A stretch of 64,000 nt of DNA from Coix lacryma-jobi var. lacryma-jobi (GCA_009763385.1 CM019824.1:152898305-152962304), one strand, 5' to 3'. Shown: positions 10,842 through 23,225, counted from the stretch's first letter. Program-made: numbers and translations. The notes: a model not told the origin generated them from the sequence alone.

Positions 10842-12060
10842 CGCGAGGCGAGCTACCAGAAGACAAGACGGAGGCCCGACGCATCGCTCGGAGGGCCAAG
10901 ACCTACGTCATCTACGGCGACGAACGGGAGCTATACCGACGAAGTCCGACTGGGATCCTTCAACGCTGCATCCCACTCGAGGAAGGGCGCAAGCTCCTCG
11001 ACGATATGCACTCGGGGGCTTGCGGCCACCACGCAGCGCCGAGGGCCCTGGTTGGGACGCCTTCCGACAAGGCTTCTATTGGCCGACCGCCATTGGGGAC
11101 GCCAAGCGTTTGGTCCAAGCGTGCCATGGGTGTCAATTCTACGCCAAGCAAACGCACCAGCCCGCACACGCCCTGCAGATGATCCCAATCACTTGGCCAT
11201 TTGCCGTTTGGGGGCTCGACCTCGTGGGTCCCCTCAAAAGGACAAGTGGAGGGTACACACACATGCTCGTGGCCGTCGACAAGTTCACCAAGTGGATCGA
11301 GGCTAAGCCGATAGGAGACCCCACCTCCGAGAGGGCTGTCGAGTTCATCGCCAACATCATGTACCGGTTCGGGGTGCCTAATGTCATCATCACCGACAAT
11401 GGCACCCAATTCACGGGCAAAAAGTTCACCAACTTCTGCGATGACAACAACATTCGCGTAACCTGGGCCTCGGTCGCATACCCCCAATGCAACGGGCAGG
11501 TCGAGCGCGCCAACGGCATGATACTCCATGGGCTGAAGCCGAGGCTGTTCAAGACCCTCAAGAATTTCGGAAAGGGGTGGGCTACAGAACTCCCTCGGTG
11601 CTGTGGGGCCTCAGGACTACGCCGAGTCGAGCCACCGGGTTCACTCCGTTTTTCCTAACCTACGGCGCCGAGGCCGTCTTACCTACGGACCTCGAGTACG
11701 GCTCACCTCGACTTCGAGCCTACAACGAGCAAACCAGCGACGAAGGCTCGCCAACGCCAAGGACCAGCTCGAGGAGGCCCGAGACGTGGCGCTCATCAAC
11801 TCTGCACGCTACCAGCAAACACTTCGATGCTACCACGACAGCACGTGCGCAAAGGGACCTGGCGGTGGGGACCTCGTGCTTCGACGGCTGCAAGATAATC
11901 GAGGGCGCCATAAGCTCACCCCTCCGTGGGAAGGCCCATACACCGTGGCCGAAGTGCTCAAGCCAGGCACATACAAGCTCTACGACGACCAAGGCAGGAT
12001 TTCCTGGCGAACGCGTGGAACATATCTCAGCTACGTCGTTTCTACCTTAAAGGCCTCGGA
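10790..12060 (+). pseudogene. Element A integrase
   Basis: A damaged HHCC finger (HSGACGHH, CHGCQFYAKQ) leads into the core. Catalytic Asp codons are at 11218 (GLDLVG) and 11395 (TDNGTQF), and Glu at 11503 (GQVERAN), which gives the D,D-35-E spacing. The C-terminal block near 11935 (GPYTVAEVLKPGTYKLYDDQG) is in another frame. The core itself is open from 11020 to 11658. It would insert the cDNA. Confidence 0.85.
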
Positions 12061-12602
12061 GGCCTTGTTCATTTTATTGCTTTGTACAAACACGTTGAAT
12101 ATGAATGGGCCAACTCGTGCTCCATCTTTCATTCATGTTACTTAGCAACTCAAGGTAGCCTCGACCCTGCCTAGCTCAGGGTCGAGCCTCCCTCGGGGGC
12201 TGACAAGGGGGTAAACGCCCCCCAGACTCCGGAAAAAACGCGTGTTTTCTTTTCAAAATTTGACCCTCGTCTCGACTCGCGCCTCGAGTGAACTAGCGAC
12301 GTCTAAATCTTAAAGTACCTCGAGCCTCCAAGGTCGGGGGGCGTCGACGTAGACGGCCACCTACGCCCCCGGGCTACGGTGCCCTACCTACGCCTCCCCT
12401 CGAGGGGCTCGCGACGTATCGAAGGAACACAGACTAAGTTAGCAGAAACTCGAGCTTGCGACAAAGAGAAGCGGTCAAACGCATTTGAAAAGAAACAACT
12501 CTTTCATAAACAAATCACATATACATTCGGGTCTCGACGTACCCTCATTTATGTCATAGAATTCTTACAAGGGCCTCGACGCCCAAATTTGGCACGCAGG
12601 CC
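12061..12602 (+). other. Spacer between pol and antisense gene of element A
   Basis: No gene seen. It includes GGGGGCTGACAAGGGGGTAA and several CTCGAG sites. The same sequence, reversed, is at 63271-63810. Confidence 0.6.
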
Positions 12603-13076
12603 TCAGTCCTCGTCGGTGCGGTACTCCTCCCCGAGGTCCACGATGGCAGGCTCGACCTCGACGCCCGAGCTCGAAGGAGGAGGGCTCCCGACACCGCTGC
12701 TGGCGTCAGGAGGCAGCACGTCCTCCTCGAAGATCTTCGCGAGCGACGTCCCCGGCCTCTCCATCTTCTCCAAAATTTTGTCGACACGGCGGTTGTTCCA
12801 CTCCTCATCCTTCCCCTCGATCTCGATGAAGCCATTCGCGACAACGTGGACCGGGAAGCGGAAACCGGAGCGAACGACCGCGAGTGTCTGCTTGACGCCG
12901 TGATGGAGAGCTTGCCGGACACGGTCCCGCGCGGCTGCGTCGAAGAAGCACAAGGCGTCGACCAAGGCATCGCCCCGAGCCATTGCACCTTCTGCCGCGG
13001 TCACAGGAGGAGCACCCCACATGGGGCCGAGCCGGTCGAGAGAAGAGCGAGCCCGCTCCGCCACCATCGTCTCGTC
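12603..13076 (-). pseudogene. 3' end of the antisense extra gene of element A
   Basis: Reads on the minus strand, opposite to pol, up to the N gap. About 155 residues: MVAERARSSLDRLGPMWGAP, then a helical part (ALVDALCFFDAAARDRVRQA) and an acidic tail ending just before 12603. The same C-terminus is at 62810-63270 in A'', where the rest of the gene is visible. Function unknown; see the entry at 58036. Confidence 0.75.
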
Positions 13077-13576
13077 NNNNNNNNNNNNNNNNNNNNNNNN
13101 NNNNNNNNNNNNNNNNNNNNNNNNNNNNNNNNNNNNNNNNNNNNNNNNNNNNNNNNNNNNNNNNNNNNNNNNNNNNNNNNNNNNNNNNNNNNNNNNNNNN
13201 NNNNNNNNNNNNNNNNNNNNNNNNNNNNNNNNNNNNNNNNNNNNNNNNNNNNNNNNNNNNNNNNNNNNNNNNNNNNNNNNNNNNNNNNNNNNNNNNNNNN
13301 NNNNNNNNNNNNNNNNNNNNNNNNNNNNNNNNNNNNNNNNNNNNNNNNNNNNNNNNNNNNNNNNNNNNNNNNNNNNNNNNNNNNNNNNNNNNNNNNNNNN
13401 NNNNNNNNNNNNNNNNNNNNNNNNNNNNNNNNNNNNNNNNNNNNNNNNNNNNNNNNNNNNNNNNNNNNNNNNNNNNNNNNNNNNNNNNNNNNNNNNNNNN
13501 NNNNNNNNNNNNNNNNNNNNNNNNNNNNNNNNNNNNNNNNNNNNNNNNNNNNNNNNNNNNNNNNNNNNNNNNNNNN
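13077..13576. other. Assembly gap of exactly 500 N
   Basis: A placeholder-sized run of N. Sequence to the left belongs to element A and sequence to the right to element C. The 3' LTR of A and the junction with C are hidden here, so the true distance is unknown. Confidence 0.99.
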
Positions 13577-13705
13577 AAACACTTTTAACCGAATCCTATC
13601 GGCTCTTCGAACTTCTCTGGTTAGGCAAGGATCCGATCCGGCTCCACATCGGCCCATAAGCCGTGAAAAACCCTACCTAGCCTTCCAGTGTGCAAGCCAT
13701 GGTTC

Positions 13706-13711
13706 TATAAA
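13706..13711 (+). promoter_or_regulatory. Possible TATA box antisense to element C
   Basis: TATAAA in the context GGTTCTATAAATTTGACC, on the strand opposite to element C and upstream of the short ORFs at 13986-14205. By analogy with B, C may have carried an antisense gene. Confidence 0.35.
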
Positions 13712-13985
13712 TTTGACCTTAGCTAGGTCATTCTCTCCATCTTCAACCGAACAGCTTGTCTTGCAAATCTTTCCCTTCAGGATGAGGCCTACGTCCAACC
13801 ACGTTTAAGCTTTCTCCCCAGAAGGCTTGTCCAGGAAAGATGACATCGAAGAAGTCGAACAAACATATCAGTGGAAACAAATCCAAAACCCCACCACAGG
13901 TTATTGAAATCTTAACTAGATTCTTCCTTTGACCGAGCTTGTAACCGCCTAACACATCTTCCTTTACCAGTTATCCCCGCATAAA

Positions 13986-14205
13986 ATGACTATCGTTATC
14001 AAAGGTATATGTCCCGAGGTTTCAGACGGCCATACAGATCAGACCGTCATCCAAGGCGTGTATGTCGGAGCTCTTCCTCAAACTGGTGGTGATAAGTTCT
14101 TGTCTTAAGAATACTACCCTTTTATCAACCGGTTATGCAGATGCTCTTCCGGACGACTTCGAAGATTTCGAAGCTCCTATTGGTCACACTATCGTCCTTC
14201 GCTGA
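13986..14205 (+). pseudogene. Possible remnant of an antisense gene in element C
   Basis: Two protein-like segments on the plus strand: 13986-14108 (MTIVIKGICPEVSDGHTDQ and on) and, one frame over, 14110-14205 (TTLLSTGYADALPDDFEDFE). Composition looks coding, and a one-base shift would join them. I recognise no family and see no clear match to the B antisense gene. It may be chance. Confidence 0.3.
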
Positions 14206-14639
14206 AACCACCGATTCTTAGTTTGCTTGAATAAACCATCTCAAGAGTAACCTGTACTCTAGGATAGATTCTGCAATTGAAGTTTGCAGCAGATGAACTT
14301 GCTCTTTTCCTGAACAATGTTGATTTTTCATTCCTCAATGACTTTCCTTGTTCGCAACATTCTTCAGAAGAACACTTGTCGAACGCGTGACGTCATCTTA
14401 GCCGACTAAATCCCACTCTCAACATGTCACGTCACTCGACATTGCACTTACTGCACTCCATCTTTCTCTTTCCCCGATGAACCTGCTAACTTGAAAAACA
14501 CTAGGTCCACCAAGGTTATGAATATCTGTACTGAAGGCAATATAAATAAGATATCGGCTATAACTTGACACATGTGAAAACATTTTTTCTGCTAAAGGCT
14601 ATGCTTTACATCGGCTGTATATAAACATCTCTCGAGTTA

Positions 14640-15060
14640 CATAATTTCCATGCGTTCGGCTTTTAACAGGTAGTGCCGAAGCTTCGCCCACAGATGACGC
14701 GCACATGATCTCTTTACAGCCGAACACCCTTCTCTGGGTCTAACATTTTCGGCTAAAGAAAATTGCTACTCATCCTTTCCTTTGAGCTTCAAAAAATAAG
14801 GGCCGATTCTATTATAAAGCCATCGGCCGTCACGTACAACTCAAAATAATCACCAAGTTGTAGAAGTGCCTTCTATAGAATCTTCAATCTCACCAAAGGC
14901 TTTCGTTGTACGCCACCTTGCACAAATCTCTTCTGATCCTTTTCTGGCAACGGAGAAGTAAACAGAATCTTTCAAACGTCCATTGACCTTAAACATATTC
15001 GAGACCCAAACTTGCACATACTGATCCTAATTCGGCTTCATCATCAACACTTTATTCCTT
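14640..15060 (-). pseudogene. RNase H-region remnant of element C
   Basis: The minus-strand translation with shifts and stops gives pieces such as ELYVTADGF and a KDQKRFV block. These align with FKLYVAADN and KDQEFVWGDVQQKAF of element B near 47740-47900. It follows the protease after a deletion of the RT. Confidence 0.55.
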
Positions 15061-15115
15061 ATCAGCTGACACAAAACTTCTGGCCTCAATTCTTCTCCAC
15101 CACCACCAATTGGAT

Positions 15116-15482
15116 TCAAAAATTACTCTGAGAGCCGACTGTTTGAATCGGCTGTTGGTCCTCGTCGAAAACGTTTACAGGACCTGCTTCCCAAGCTCTT
15201 CCAGAGAAACACTCGACACCTTCGTACTCCCAGTAGGTCAGCTCAGTACTAGCAATGCTTACTGAATCATCAGCATGGACGACCTCAATATCATCTCCAA
15301 CCCACTGGATGAGGAACTGATGCATAGTCGATGGCACACAACAATTTGCATGTATCCAGTCTCTTCCCAACAGCAAAATATATGCCCCCTTGCCATCAAT
15401 GACGAAGAAGGTGGCGATCAAGGTTTTAGACCCAATCATTAACTCGACATGGACTGCCCCTCGAGTATCAGAAGAATTGCCT
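15116..15482 (-). pseudogene. C-terminal protease part of element C
   Basis: SDTRGAVHVELMIGSKTLIA, then the conserved block around LLGRDWIHANCC, ending QPIQTVGSQSNF. It is colinear with 46330-46682 of element B (ending SQSFF). The N-terminal half is at 27418-27701, on the far side of element D. Confidence 0.85.
15478..15482 (+). repeat. Left target-site duplication of element D
   Basis: TGCCT, repeated at 27413-27417 right after the 3' LTR. Confidence 0.93.
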
Positions 15483-15824
15483 TGTAAGTGCAATCAAGCC
15501 CTAATTGTGGGTTTTGGTGATAATGACCACACGATTGGAGAACTAATGAGATTCATGAAGTTGATAAGCAGGTTATGATAAGAAAGGATGGTGTATGTAT
15601 GTTGGTGGACCCCCCATACTACATTTCATCGGATCCGGACTCAAAGTGATATATCAAGCTTTTTCATTTGAATTTGAGTTATAGAAATGTCGTACTATCA
15701 AGGGGGGATGCAAATACATTGCTATGGCTGAATGACATGTGCTCAAACCAACCCAAGCCATCCATGTTTCTAACCAAAGATAGCTGCACTGAATTCCAAT
15801 CCAATCCTGTCTGATTGGTAGGCG

Positions 15825-15891
15825 CGGCAGTGCCGCTCTTGTCGCGGCAGTGCCGGGCCGCGACACTGCCGGGCTTCGGCCGGCACTGCCG
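15825..15891 (+). repeat. CGGCAGTGCCG cluster 1 (5' LTR)
   Basis: Exact copies at 15825 and 15845, the reverse complement at 15881, and a one-base variant at 15861 that is intact in the 3' LTR. Confidence 0.95.
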
Positions 15892-16604
15892 CGACTTATT
15901 GTAACCGTGGCAGGGAGGAGATATTTACTCCATCTCCCTGCCACCCCAACGTTATCCACGACCATAACTCATCACCTACCTCCAGACAAGCTTCTCCTCT
16001 CCCCATTGAAGGCTCTCAACTCCCCTCTCACCAATTTTGATTCCCATTGATTCCAAGTGAGTTGAGAGGCTTAAACCTTCACCAAGAGAAGCCCTAGCTG
16101 AGATCTACTTCCTAGAGCACTTGATTTGAGCCATAGCCGGTGGATTTGCTTCTATTACTCTTGGGTTCTTGGAACCCTAGCCGGCTAGGCGTCACCCTAG
16201 AGCCTTGCCAACTTGTGTGTGGGGCTTAGGGAGGTTTGTAATCACTTGTGCAGCTAGTATTATTACCCCTCACTTCAAGGATTTGGTTCCTTGACTTGAG
16301 AACGAGGTAGAGTTGCAAAGCTCATGACCTAAGTGGTCAACCTCAACAACGTGGAGGTAGGCAAGCCTTGGTGGCGAGCTGAACCACGGGATAAATCACT
16401 TGTCTCTTGTGCTTGCTTAGTTTCATTCTTCATATCATGAGCTTGTGATAGATTCTAGGGTTTGGCCCGATCTACTTATTCTTCATATTTGGCTTGGAGT
16501 AGTTGGTTCTGCTGGTTCATAGAACTTGTTGTAACATTTCTATTCATATAGAATCAGTTAGTTGTGGCTGGATTTCGAATTGCAGCTTCTGGTCTCACAC
16601 TGCG

Positions 16605-16674
16605 CGGCAGTACCGCGCTGGGGCCGGCAGTGCGCGGCGGCAGCGGCAGTGCCGGGCACAGAGCGGTAGTGTCG
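16605..16674 (+). repeat. CGGCAGTGCCG cluster 2 (5' LTR end)
   Basis: Exact copy at 16644 and three variants (16605, 16625, 16664). Confidence 0.9.
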
Positions 16675-16753
16675 GGCTTATCTAATTAAGTTTTGAGCTG
16701 TGATTTTTGACAGGCCTATTCACCCCCCTCTAGGCCACACAGGTCCTTACAAG

Positions 16754-16765
16754 TGGTATCAAGCC
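16754..16765 (+). promoter_or_regulatory. Primer binding site of element D
   Basis: TGGTATCAAGCC two bases after the LTR end; close to the initiator-Met type PBS but shortened by one base (AGAGC to AAGC). Confidence 0.8.
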
Positions 16766-16798
16766 TGGTCTCTCAGCAGCACTTCACCGTGCGAGAGA

Positions 16799-19704
16799 AT
16801 GGCCACCGGCGGAGAGGAGGAACGGGTAACGTTAGCGTTGTGCAACCCACACCTGAAGTGGAAATGCACACCGCTAGCAGCAATGAAAGTCTCTCCACAG
16901 CAAGTGAGAAGGCACCTCCTCAATGGGTGTGTCGCCGGAGAGCTCGCAAGAAGAAAGGAGGAAGAAGATTGAGAAGAGAAGCTAGAGCCAAAGCAAGAGA
17001 AGATGCAGCGGCTCTCAAAGCAAAAGAAGAAAAGGCTCAAGAAAAGAAGAGAGAAGGATTAGAAGAGAAGAAAGAGCCAAGAGAAGAGAAGAAAGAAGAA
17101 GGAGGAAGAGCTCCAAGCAAAGAAGAGTGTGAACTTGAGTGATGACTCAAGTAGCACCGAAGATGGAGATGATCACTTCTCCTACACACATAAGGACAAC
17201 AAGAAGAAGGAGGACATGAAGAAGTCATATAAAGAAGTATCCTTTAACTATTCTTCTATGACTAACCATGACTCTAGGCCTCTCATCAATGTGCCCGCGG
17301 GCAAGTTACCTCGTTTCGACGGGACTAACTTTGCCAAGTGGAAGCACATTATGAAGACCTATCTTATTGGTCTCCATCCAGGTATTTGGGAGATAGTGCA
17401 CAATGGACTTGAAGCACCGGTTGATCCAAAGAGCCCCACTCAAGATGAATTCCGCAACATTCATCTCAATGCCAAGCCACTAGTGTGTTGCTTAGTGCCT
17501 TGGATGGTGATGAGTACAACAAAGGTCATGGGAGTTGAGGTTGCAAAGGAGATTTGGGACACATTGCATATAGCTCATGAAGGGGTTGACAAAGTGAGGC
17601 AATCCAAGATTGACTTGTTGATGGCTAAGCTCAACCGGTTTGTGATTTGTGATGGTGAAGGTCCACAAGAGATGTTTGATAGATTGATGGTGATTGTTGG
17701 TAAGATTAGAGGGCTAGGTGGAAATGAAATCAATGATCACAAGGTTGTGAAGATCATGTTAGAGGCATACTCACCTAGAATGAGACCGTAGTGACATTGA
17801 TTAGGGACAAGAAGAAGTTTGAGCAATTCACACCTAGTGATGTGCTTGGAAGGATTATCACATTTGATATGCAAAGAGAAGAGGCAAATGAGAGAAGGAA
17901 GCTTGGAGAGTTGCAAGCTAGGCTAGATGGGATGAAGATCAAGGATGTGGCACTTAAGGCTAGCAAGCCATCAAGGCAAGCAACATCAAGCAAGGCAAAA
18001 TCAAGCAAGCAAGCCTCTACAAGCAAGCCCAAGCAACAAAAGAAGAAAATTGAAGTTGAGGACAGCACATCATCATCTTGTGGAAGTGAAAGTGATGGTG
18101 AAGAATTTGAAGAAATTGGTGATATAGCTCTTTTCATGAGAAGATACCGCAAGGGGCTCAAGAAGGAAGGTTACAAGTTTGTAAAGAGAAGGTTTCCAAA
18201 CAAGAAGAAAAGAACTTGCTACAATTGTGGAAGCACCGATCATTTCATAGCACATTGTCCACATGAGAAGAAGGACAACTTCAACAAGGGCAAGAAAGAT
18301 GACAAAGGCACTTACAAGAAACACAACAAGAGATACATGGGAGAAGCTCACATTGGACATGAATGGGATTCAACCGCACAAACCTCAAGTGAAGAAGATG
18401 AGAAGATAGCAACAATAGCATTTCAAAAGTCATCTCCTTCACCAAGACTATTCAACAACTTGTCCGATGATGATGATGATTGCAACTCCCACACTTGTCT
18501 CATGGCCAAGAAAGAGAAGGTGAAAAAGGCTCACACTTCTAAAACCTCTCTTCCACCTAGTGACATCTCTAGTAGTGAACTTAGTGATTCCTCTAGTGAT
18601 GATGATTCTAGTGATGAAGAGATAAACATGATAACTAAAAGGTTGGACAAGAAAACCAAACTCTTTATCACTAAACTAATGGAGGAACTAGAATGTGTAC
18701 AAGCCGAGCTAGCAATAAGTGAGGATGCTCTCATCAAACAAGAGGACCTCTACATTGCTTGCAAGGAAGCTCTTGCATTAGAGAGAAGTGAGTTGGACGT
18801 CTTGCACGAGGCCTTGGCCAAAGAGCAAGATGAACATGCTTCCCTAAAGAAGGCCCATATTGCACTCAAGGAAAAGTATTGTGGCTTAGATGAAAAGCAC
18901 AAAGAACTTGAGTTGCAATATAATCTTCTTTGGGAAAGCAACTCAACTCTTCCTAAAGCAAATGTCACCTCTATTCCCTCCACTAGTGAAGGTTGTGGAA
19001 AATGCTATAATGTTGATTTAAATATCTATTCCACTAACCTTGTGAACATGGAGGCCATGAGAAAGGAGATAGCAAGATTGACAAATATCATTGCAAATGG
19101 TTGTGTCAAGTCTACCACAAGTGCTAATGAGAAGACTCAAGAGAAGAGCAAGCCCAAGTTCAAGAATGGACGGCGTCCTTCCATAAAAGATGGGTTGGGG
19201 CACGAAAAAGGAGCCAAGACTAATGGAAGAAGGACAGTGAATGGCTATGAGTGTGTGAGGTTTGAGAAGAAGGGTCAGATTGGTACAGTTCAGCCTGCAC
19301 AGACCGCGGCAGTGCCGCGCCAGAAGGCGGCAGTGCCGGACCCCGGCAGTGCCGCCCCCAGGCCGGCAGTGCCGCGCCCCAAGAAAGGGAAGGCTACCAG
19401 TTTGCCTTCTGCTCAGTCTCACACACAGCACAAGCAGGTACCCAACCCAAAGCAAGAATCTCAGAAACCAAAGGAATCTATTTGGGTGACCAAGAACAAG
19501 TTTGCACATCAACCCAAGATAGAAGCCCCAAGGAAGAGCATGTCATCTTGTTACATTTTAGGACACAACAACAGTGGTAAAGTTGTTGCAAAGTATGTTG
19601 GTGATAACAAGAGGACAGCCGACAAGTGCATTTGGGTTCCTAAGATACTTGTGACTAACTTGCAAGGCCCCAATATCAATTGGGGACCTAAACCTAGGAA
19701 CTAA
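16799..19704 (+). pseudogene. Element D gag, frameshifted
   Basis: ATG at 16799. The N-terminal part is very rich in Lys, Arg and Glu (16930-17120). The capsid-like domain is at 17270-17790 (GKLPRFDGTNFAKWK, then an EIWDTLHIAHEG block). A one-base loss at about 17788 ends that frame, and 17791-19704 continues with a zinc knuckle CYNCGSTDHFIAHC (18217-18258), a Ser/Asp-rich stretch and a coiled coil. Near the C-terminus a CGGCAGTGCCG cluster is translated as AVPR/AVPG-type repeats. Gag packages the RNA. Confidence 0.85.
19307..19374 (+). repeat. CGGCAGTGCCG cluster 3 (inside gag)
   Basis: Four exact copies at 19307, 19328, 19344 and 19364, within the open reading frame. Confidence 0.95.
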
Positions 19705-19734
19705 ACTTGTCTTGCAGGCATACTCCTCCGGTGG

Positions 19735-21285
19735 ATCAAGTTGGGTGCTTGATAGCGGATGTACAAATCATATGACCGAGAGAAAGGAGTATGTTCTCAT
19801 CATATTCCCCAACTTCAAATGCAAGCGAAAACATCATTTTCGTGTGATAACTCCAAGGGGGATGTGTTAGGTCTTGGTAAAGTTGCTATTACACTTGAGC
19901 ATTCAATTACTAATGTCTTACATGTCGATTCGTTGAGTTACAACTTGCTATCCGTTTCACAATTATGTGGAATGGGTTTCAATTGTCTCTTTACGGATGA
20001 GGGTGTGGAAGTCTTTAGAAGGGAGGATTCCTCTATTGTCTTTACGGGTCGTTTGAAAGGGAAGCTTTACTTAGTTGATTTCAACAAAAGTGAAGCCAAA
20101 CTTGAGACTTGTTTAGTGGCAAAATCTAGCATGGGTTGGTTATGGCATCGCCGACTAGCTCATGTTGGGATGAGGAACTTGGCCAAACTTCAAAAGGACA
20201 ACCACATCCTAGGACTAACCAATGTTGATTTTGAGAAAGACAGAGTATGTGGAGCTTGCCAAGCCGGAAAACAAGTAGGCGTACCTCACCCACCAAAGAG
20301 CTACGACACTACTACTCATCCATTGGAGTTGATCCACATGGACCTCTTTGGACCGGTTGCCTACCTTAGCATCGGCGGTAACAAACATGGTCTTGTTATT
20401 GTTGATGATTTTTCTCGTTTCACTTGGGTATTCTTTATGCATGACAAAAGTGTAGTGCAAGAGAAGGTGAAGATGTTCATACGAAGAGCTCAAAGGGAAT
20501 TCGGTTTCAACATCAAGAAAGTTCGTAGTGACAACGGAACCGAATTCCGAAACACCCAAGTGGATGAGTTTCTTGATGAAGAGGGCATCAAGCATGAATT
20601 TTCAGTTCCATACACCCCTCAACAAAATGGCGTGGTGGAGAGGAAGAATAGAACACTCATTGACATGGCAAGGACGATGCTAGATGAGTACAAGACGCCG
20701 GACATCTTTTGGGCCGAAGCCGTCAATACCGCTTGCCATGCAATCAACCGCCTCTACCTCCACAAGAGAAGAAAGAAGACCTCCTATGAGCTGCTCACCG
20801 GTAACAAACCAAAGGTGTCGTACTTTAGAGTATTTGGGTGCAAATGTTTCATATTGAACAAGAAGCCCAAAGCCTCTAAGTTCGCATCCAAGGTTGATGA
20901 AGGTTTTCTTCTCGGTTATGGATCAAACGAGCATGCCTATCGTGTTTTCAACAAGGCCTCCGGCAAGGTTGAAATAGCGATAGACGTGACGTTTGATGAA
21001 ACTAATGGCTCTCAAGTAGAGCAAGTTGATGAAGTTGTTGTAGGTAATGAGGAACCACCTTGTGAAGCAATCAAGCAATTAGCCATTGGTGATATTAGAC
21101 CACAAGAACAGCAGGCTACTGGTCAGGATGGTTTTCAAGCTGAAACTCCTGCTGGGACTGATCAGATACAGTCCCCGGCAGTGCCGGGTCCGACCCCGGC
21201 AGTGCCGGACCCGGCAGTGCCGGGCGAAGCCCAGCAGTGCCGGGAACTCCCAGGGCAGCCGCAGCCACTCCACTTCGTGGAGTGA
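19735..21285 (+). pseudogene. Element D protease and integrase
   Basis: The protease active site WVLDSGCTNHM is at about 19738-19770 (D-S-G codons from 19751), in another frame from what follows. From 19759 the frame is open for 508 codons. A pre-integrase finger (LWHRRLAHVGMRNL, CGACQAGK) is followed by the integrase core with Asp codons at 20341 (HMDLFG) and 20530 (SDNGTEF) and Glu at 20638 (VVERKNR), spacing D,D-35-E. The copia end block VFGCKCFILN follows. The frame ends after a fourth motif cluster. The order PR-IN-RT is diagnostic of Ty1/copia. Confidence 0.88.
21176..21242 (+). repeat. CGGCAGTGCCG cluster 4 (after integrase core)
   Basis: Exact copies at 21176, 21197 and 21212, plus CAGCAGTGCCG at 21232; inside the pol frame. 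Confidence 0.95.
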
Positions 21286-21299
21286 ACCTACAACCCATC

Positions 21300-23007
21300 T
21301 TCGAGCAAGATGAAGAAGATGCTGAAGATGCAGGAACCCATAGATCATCCAAGGCTCAAGCAAACTATTCAACGGGATCATCCCGTTGACAACATTCTTG
21401 GGAGTCTTCGAAAGGGGGTAACGACACGCTCTCATTTGGCAAATTTCTGTCAATATTACTCGTTTGTCTCCTCTTTGGAACCTCTCAAGGTAGAAGAAGC
21501 ACTGGAAGATCCAGATTGGGTGATGGCCATGCAAGAGAGCTCAACAACTTGAGCGCAATCAAGTATGGTCACTTGTGGAAAGACCAAATACCAATGTGAT
21601 TGGCACTAAATGGGTCTTCCGCAACAAGCAAGATGAAGAAGGTGTGGTGACAAGGAACAAGGCAAGATTGGTAGCTCAAGGCTTCACTCAAGTAGAGGGC
21701 TTGGACTTTGAAGAAACATATGCACCGGTTGCAAGGCTTGAAGCCATTCGGATTCTTCTAGCCTATGCAGCCCATCACAACTTCAAGCTATATCAAATGG
21801 ATGTGAAGAGTGCATTCCTCAATGGCCCTATACAAGAGTTGGTGTATGTCGAGCAACCACCGGGCTTTGAAGATCCCAAGTTCCCCAACCACGTCTTCAA
21901 ACTCCATAAGGCGCTCTATGGGCTTAAACAAGCACCTAGAGCATGGTATGAATGCCTTAAGGAATTCTTGCTCAAACAAGGCTTTGAAATAGGCAAAGCC
22001 GATCCTACTCTCTTCACTCATAAAGTCAATGGAGATATCTTTGTGTGCCAAATATAGTGCAATATATGATGACATAATATTTGGTAGTACTAACAAATCC
22101 TTTTGTGATGAGTTTAGTAGGATCATGACTAAGAGATTTGAGATGTCTATGATGGGTGAGCTCAAGTTCTTCCTTGGTTTTCAAATCAAGCAATTAAAGG
22201 AAGGGACTTTTCTTTGCCAAACCAAGTACACCCATGATATGTTGAAGAAGTTTGACATGGTGAACGCCAAGCCTATCAAAACACCCATGCCAACCAATGG
22301 ACATCTTGATCTCAATGTGGAAGGGAAAGCCGTGGACATCAAGGTATATCGCTCCATGATCGGTTCTCTTCTTTACTTATGCGCATCTAGGCCCGATATT
22401 ATGCTTAGTGTGTGCATGTGTGCTAGATTTCAAGCTAACCCGAAAGAGTGTCACCTAGTGGCCGTTAAGAGAATCTTGAGATATCTAGTTCACACACCAA
22501 ACCTTGGCTTGTGGTATCCTAAGGGCTCCAAGTTCGAACTACTTGGCTATTCGGATTCCGATTATGCTGGTTGTAAAGTAGATCGAAAAAGCACTTCGGG
22601 GACATGTCAATTCCTTGGATGCTCCTTAGTGTCTTGGGTTCTAAAAAGCAAAATTGTGTAGCCCTATCCACAGCCGAGGCCGAGTATGTTGCTGCAGGTG
22701 CGCAACTACTTTGGATGAGGCAAACCCTTCGTGACTTCGGATGTACCATCCTTTACTCATATCCCACTCTTGTGTGACAATGAAAGTGCCATAAAACTTG
22801 CAAACAACCCAGTGAGTCACTCAAGAACCAAACATATAGACATCCGACATCACTCTTGAGAGATCATGAAATCAAAGGAGATATCGCCATTAGACATGTG
22901 AGCACCGACAAACAACTAGCCGATATCTTCACTAAGCCTCTAGATGAGTCAAGTTTTGTGCCTTAAGGAGTGAACTAAATATACTTGACTCTCGTAACGT
23001 GGTTTGA
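21300..23007 (+). pseudogene. Element D reverse transcriptase and RNase H
   Basis: RT blocks: GTKWVFRNKQDEEGVVTRNK, ARLVAQGFTQVEGLDFEETY, YQMDVKSAFLNG, LYGLKQAPRAWY (21575-22057). The catalytic box near 22060-22075 is damaged: the expected Y-V-D-D reads IYDD with a stop beside it in the other frame. RT continues at 22080-22300 (FFLGFQIKQ). RNase H follows (GYSDSDYAGCKVDRKSTSG at about 22545) and the end is the copia-typical ADIFTKPLDE and LRSELNILDSRNVV before the stop at 23005. Several one-base shifts are present, so this copy is unlikely to make active RT. Confidence 0.85.
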
Positions 23008-23225
23008 AACCTAGCATGCTTGATTGATCAACTAGTTTGACCTAGGTAAAACCAATTTCAAAACTTTCATATATTGTGTTTCAAAATCTTTGTGAAAGAA
23101 ACTTGCTTGGAATGACCATTGTTCTGAATTGATTACTTGTCTGGTCATAACATGCAAGTAGTACTTGTCCACTCCAAGAATGAGATATAGTAACTTAGAG
23201 AATAATCCTTCTGTAGGTAACTGTC

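Larger units (their letters stand above)
4074..13076 (+). mobile_element. Gypsy element A, Tat-type, 3' end lost in gap
   Basis: Order: 5' LTR, PBS, gag, protease, RT, RNase H, integrase, then an extra gene on the opposite strand. This matches Tat-lineage plant Ty3/gypsy elements, which often carry an additional ORF between pol and the 3' LTR. The 500-N gap removes most of the extra gene and the 3' LTR. Related reversed copies lie at 40393-42649 (A') and 57498-64000 (A''). CTCGAG is strikingly frequent throughout. Confidence 0.85.
13577..15482 (-). mobile_element. 3' half of gypsy element C, reversed
   Basis: Related to family B. On the minus strand it holds the end of the protease (15482-15116), then jumps to RNase H-like remnants (about 15060-14640) without an RT. 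It is split from its 5' half (27413-30551) by element D; the 5-bp sequence TGCCT is duplicated at both sides of D. Confidence 0.8.
15483..16751 (+). repeat. 5' LTR of element D
   Basis: Starts TGTAAGTGCAATCAAGCC and ends GGTCCTTACA. It contains two CGGCAGTGCCG clusters. Compared with the 3' LTR several sites have T or A where the 3' copy has C or G, as expected from methyl-cytosine deamination. Confidence 0.95.

Noticed and set aside
13001..13808. Long ORFs across 13077-13576
   Set aside because: They run through the N gap and have no meaning.
16754..16765. A tRNA gene at the TGGTATC sites (439, 16754, 61356)
   Set aside because: Only the PBS is present, directly after LTR ends; there is no cloverleaf.
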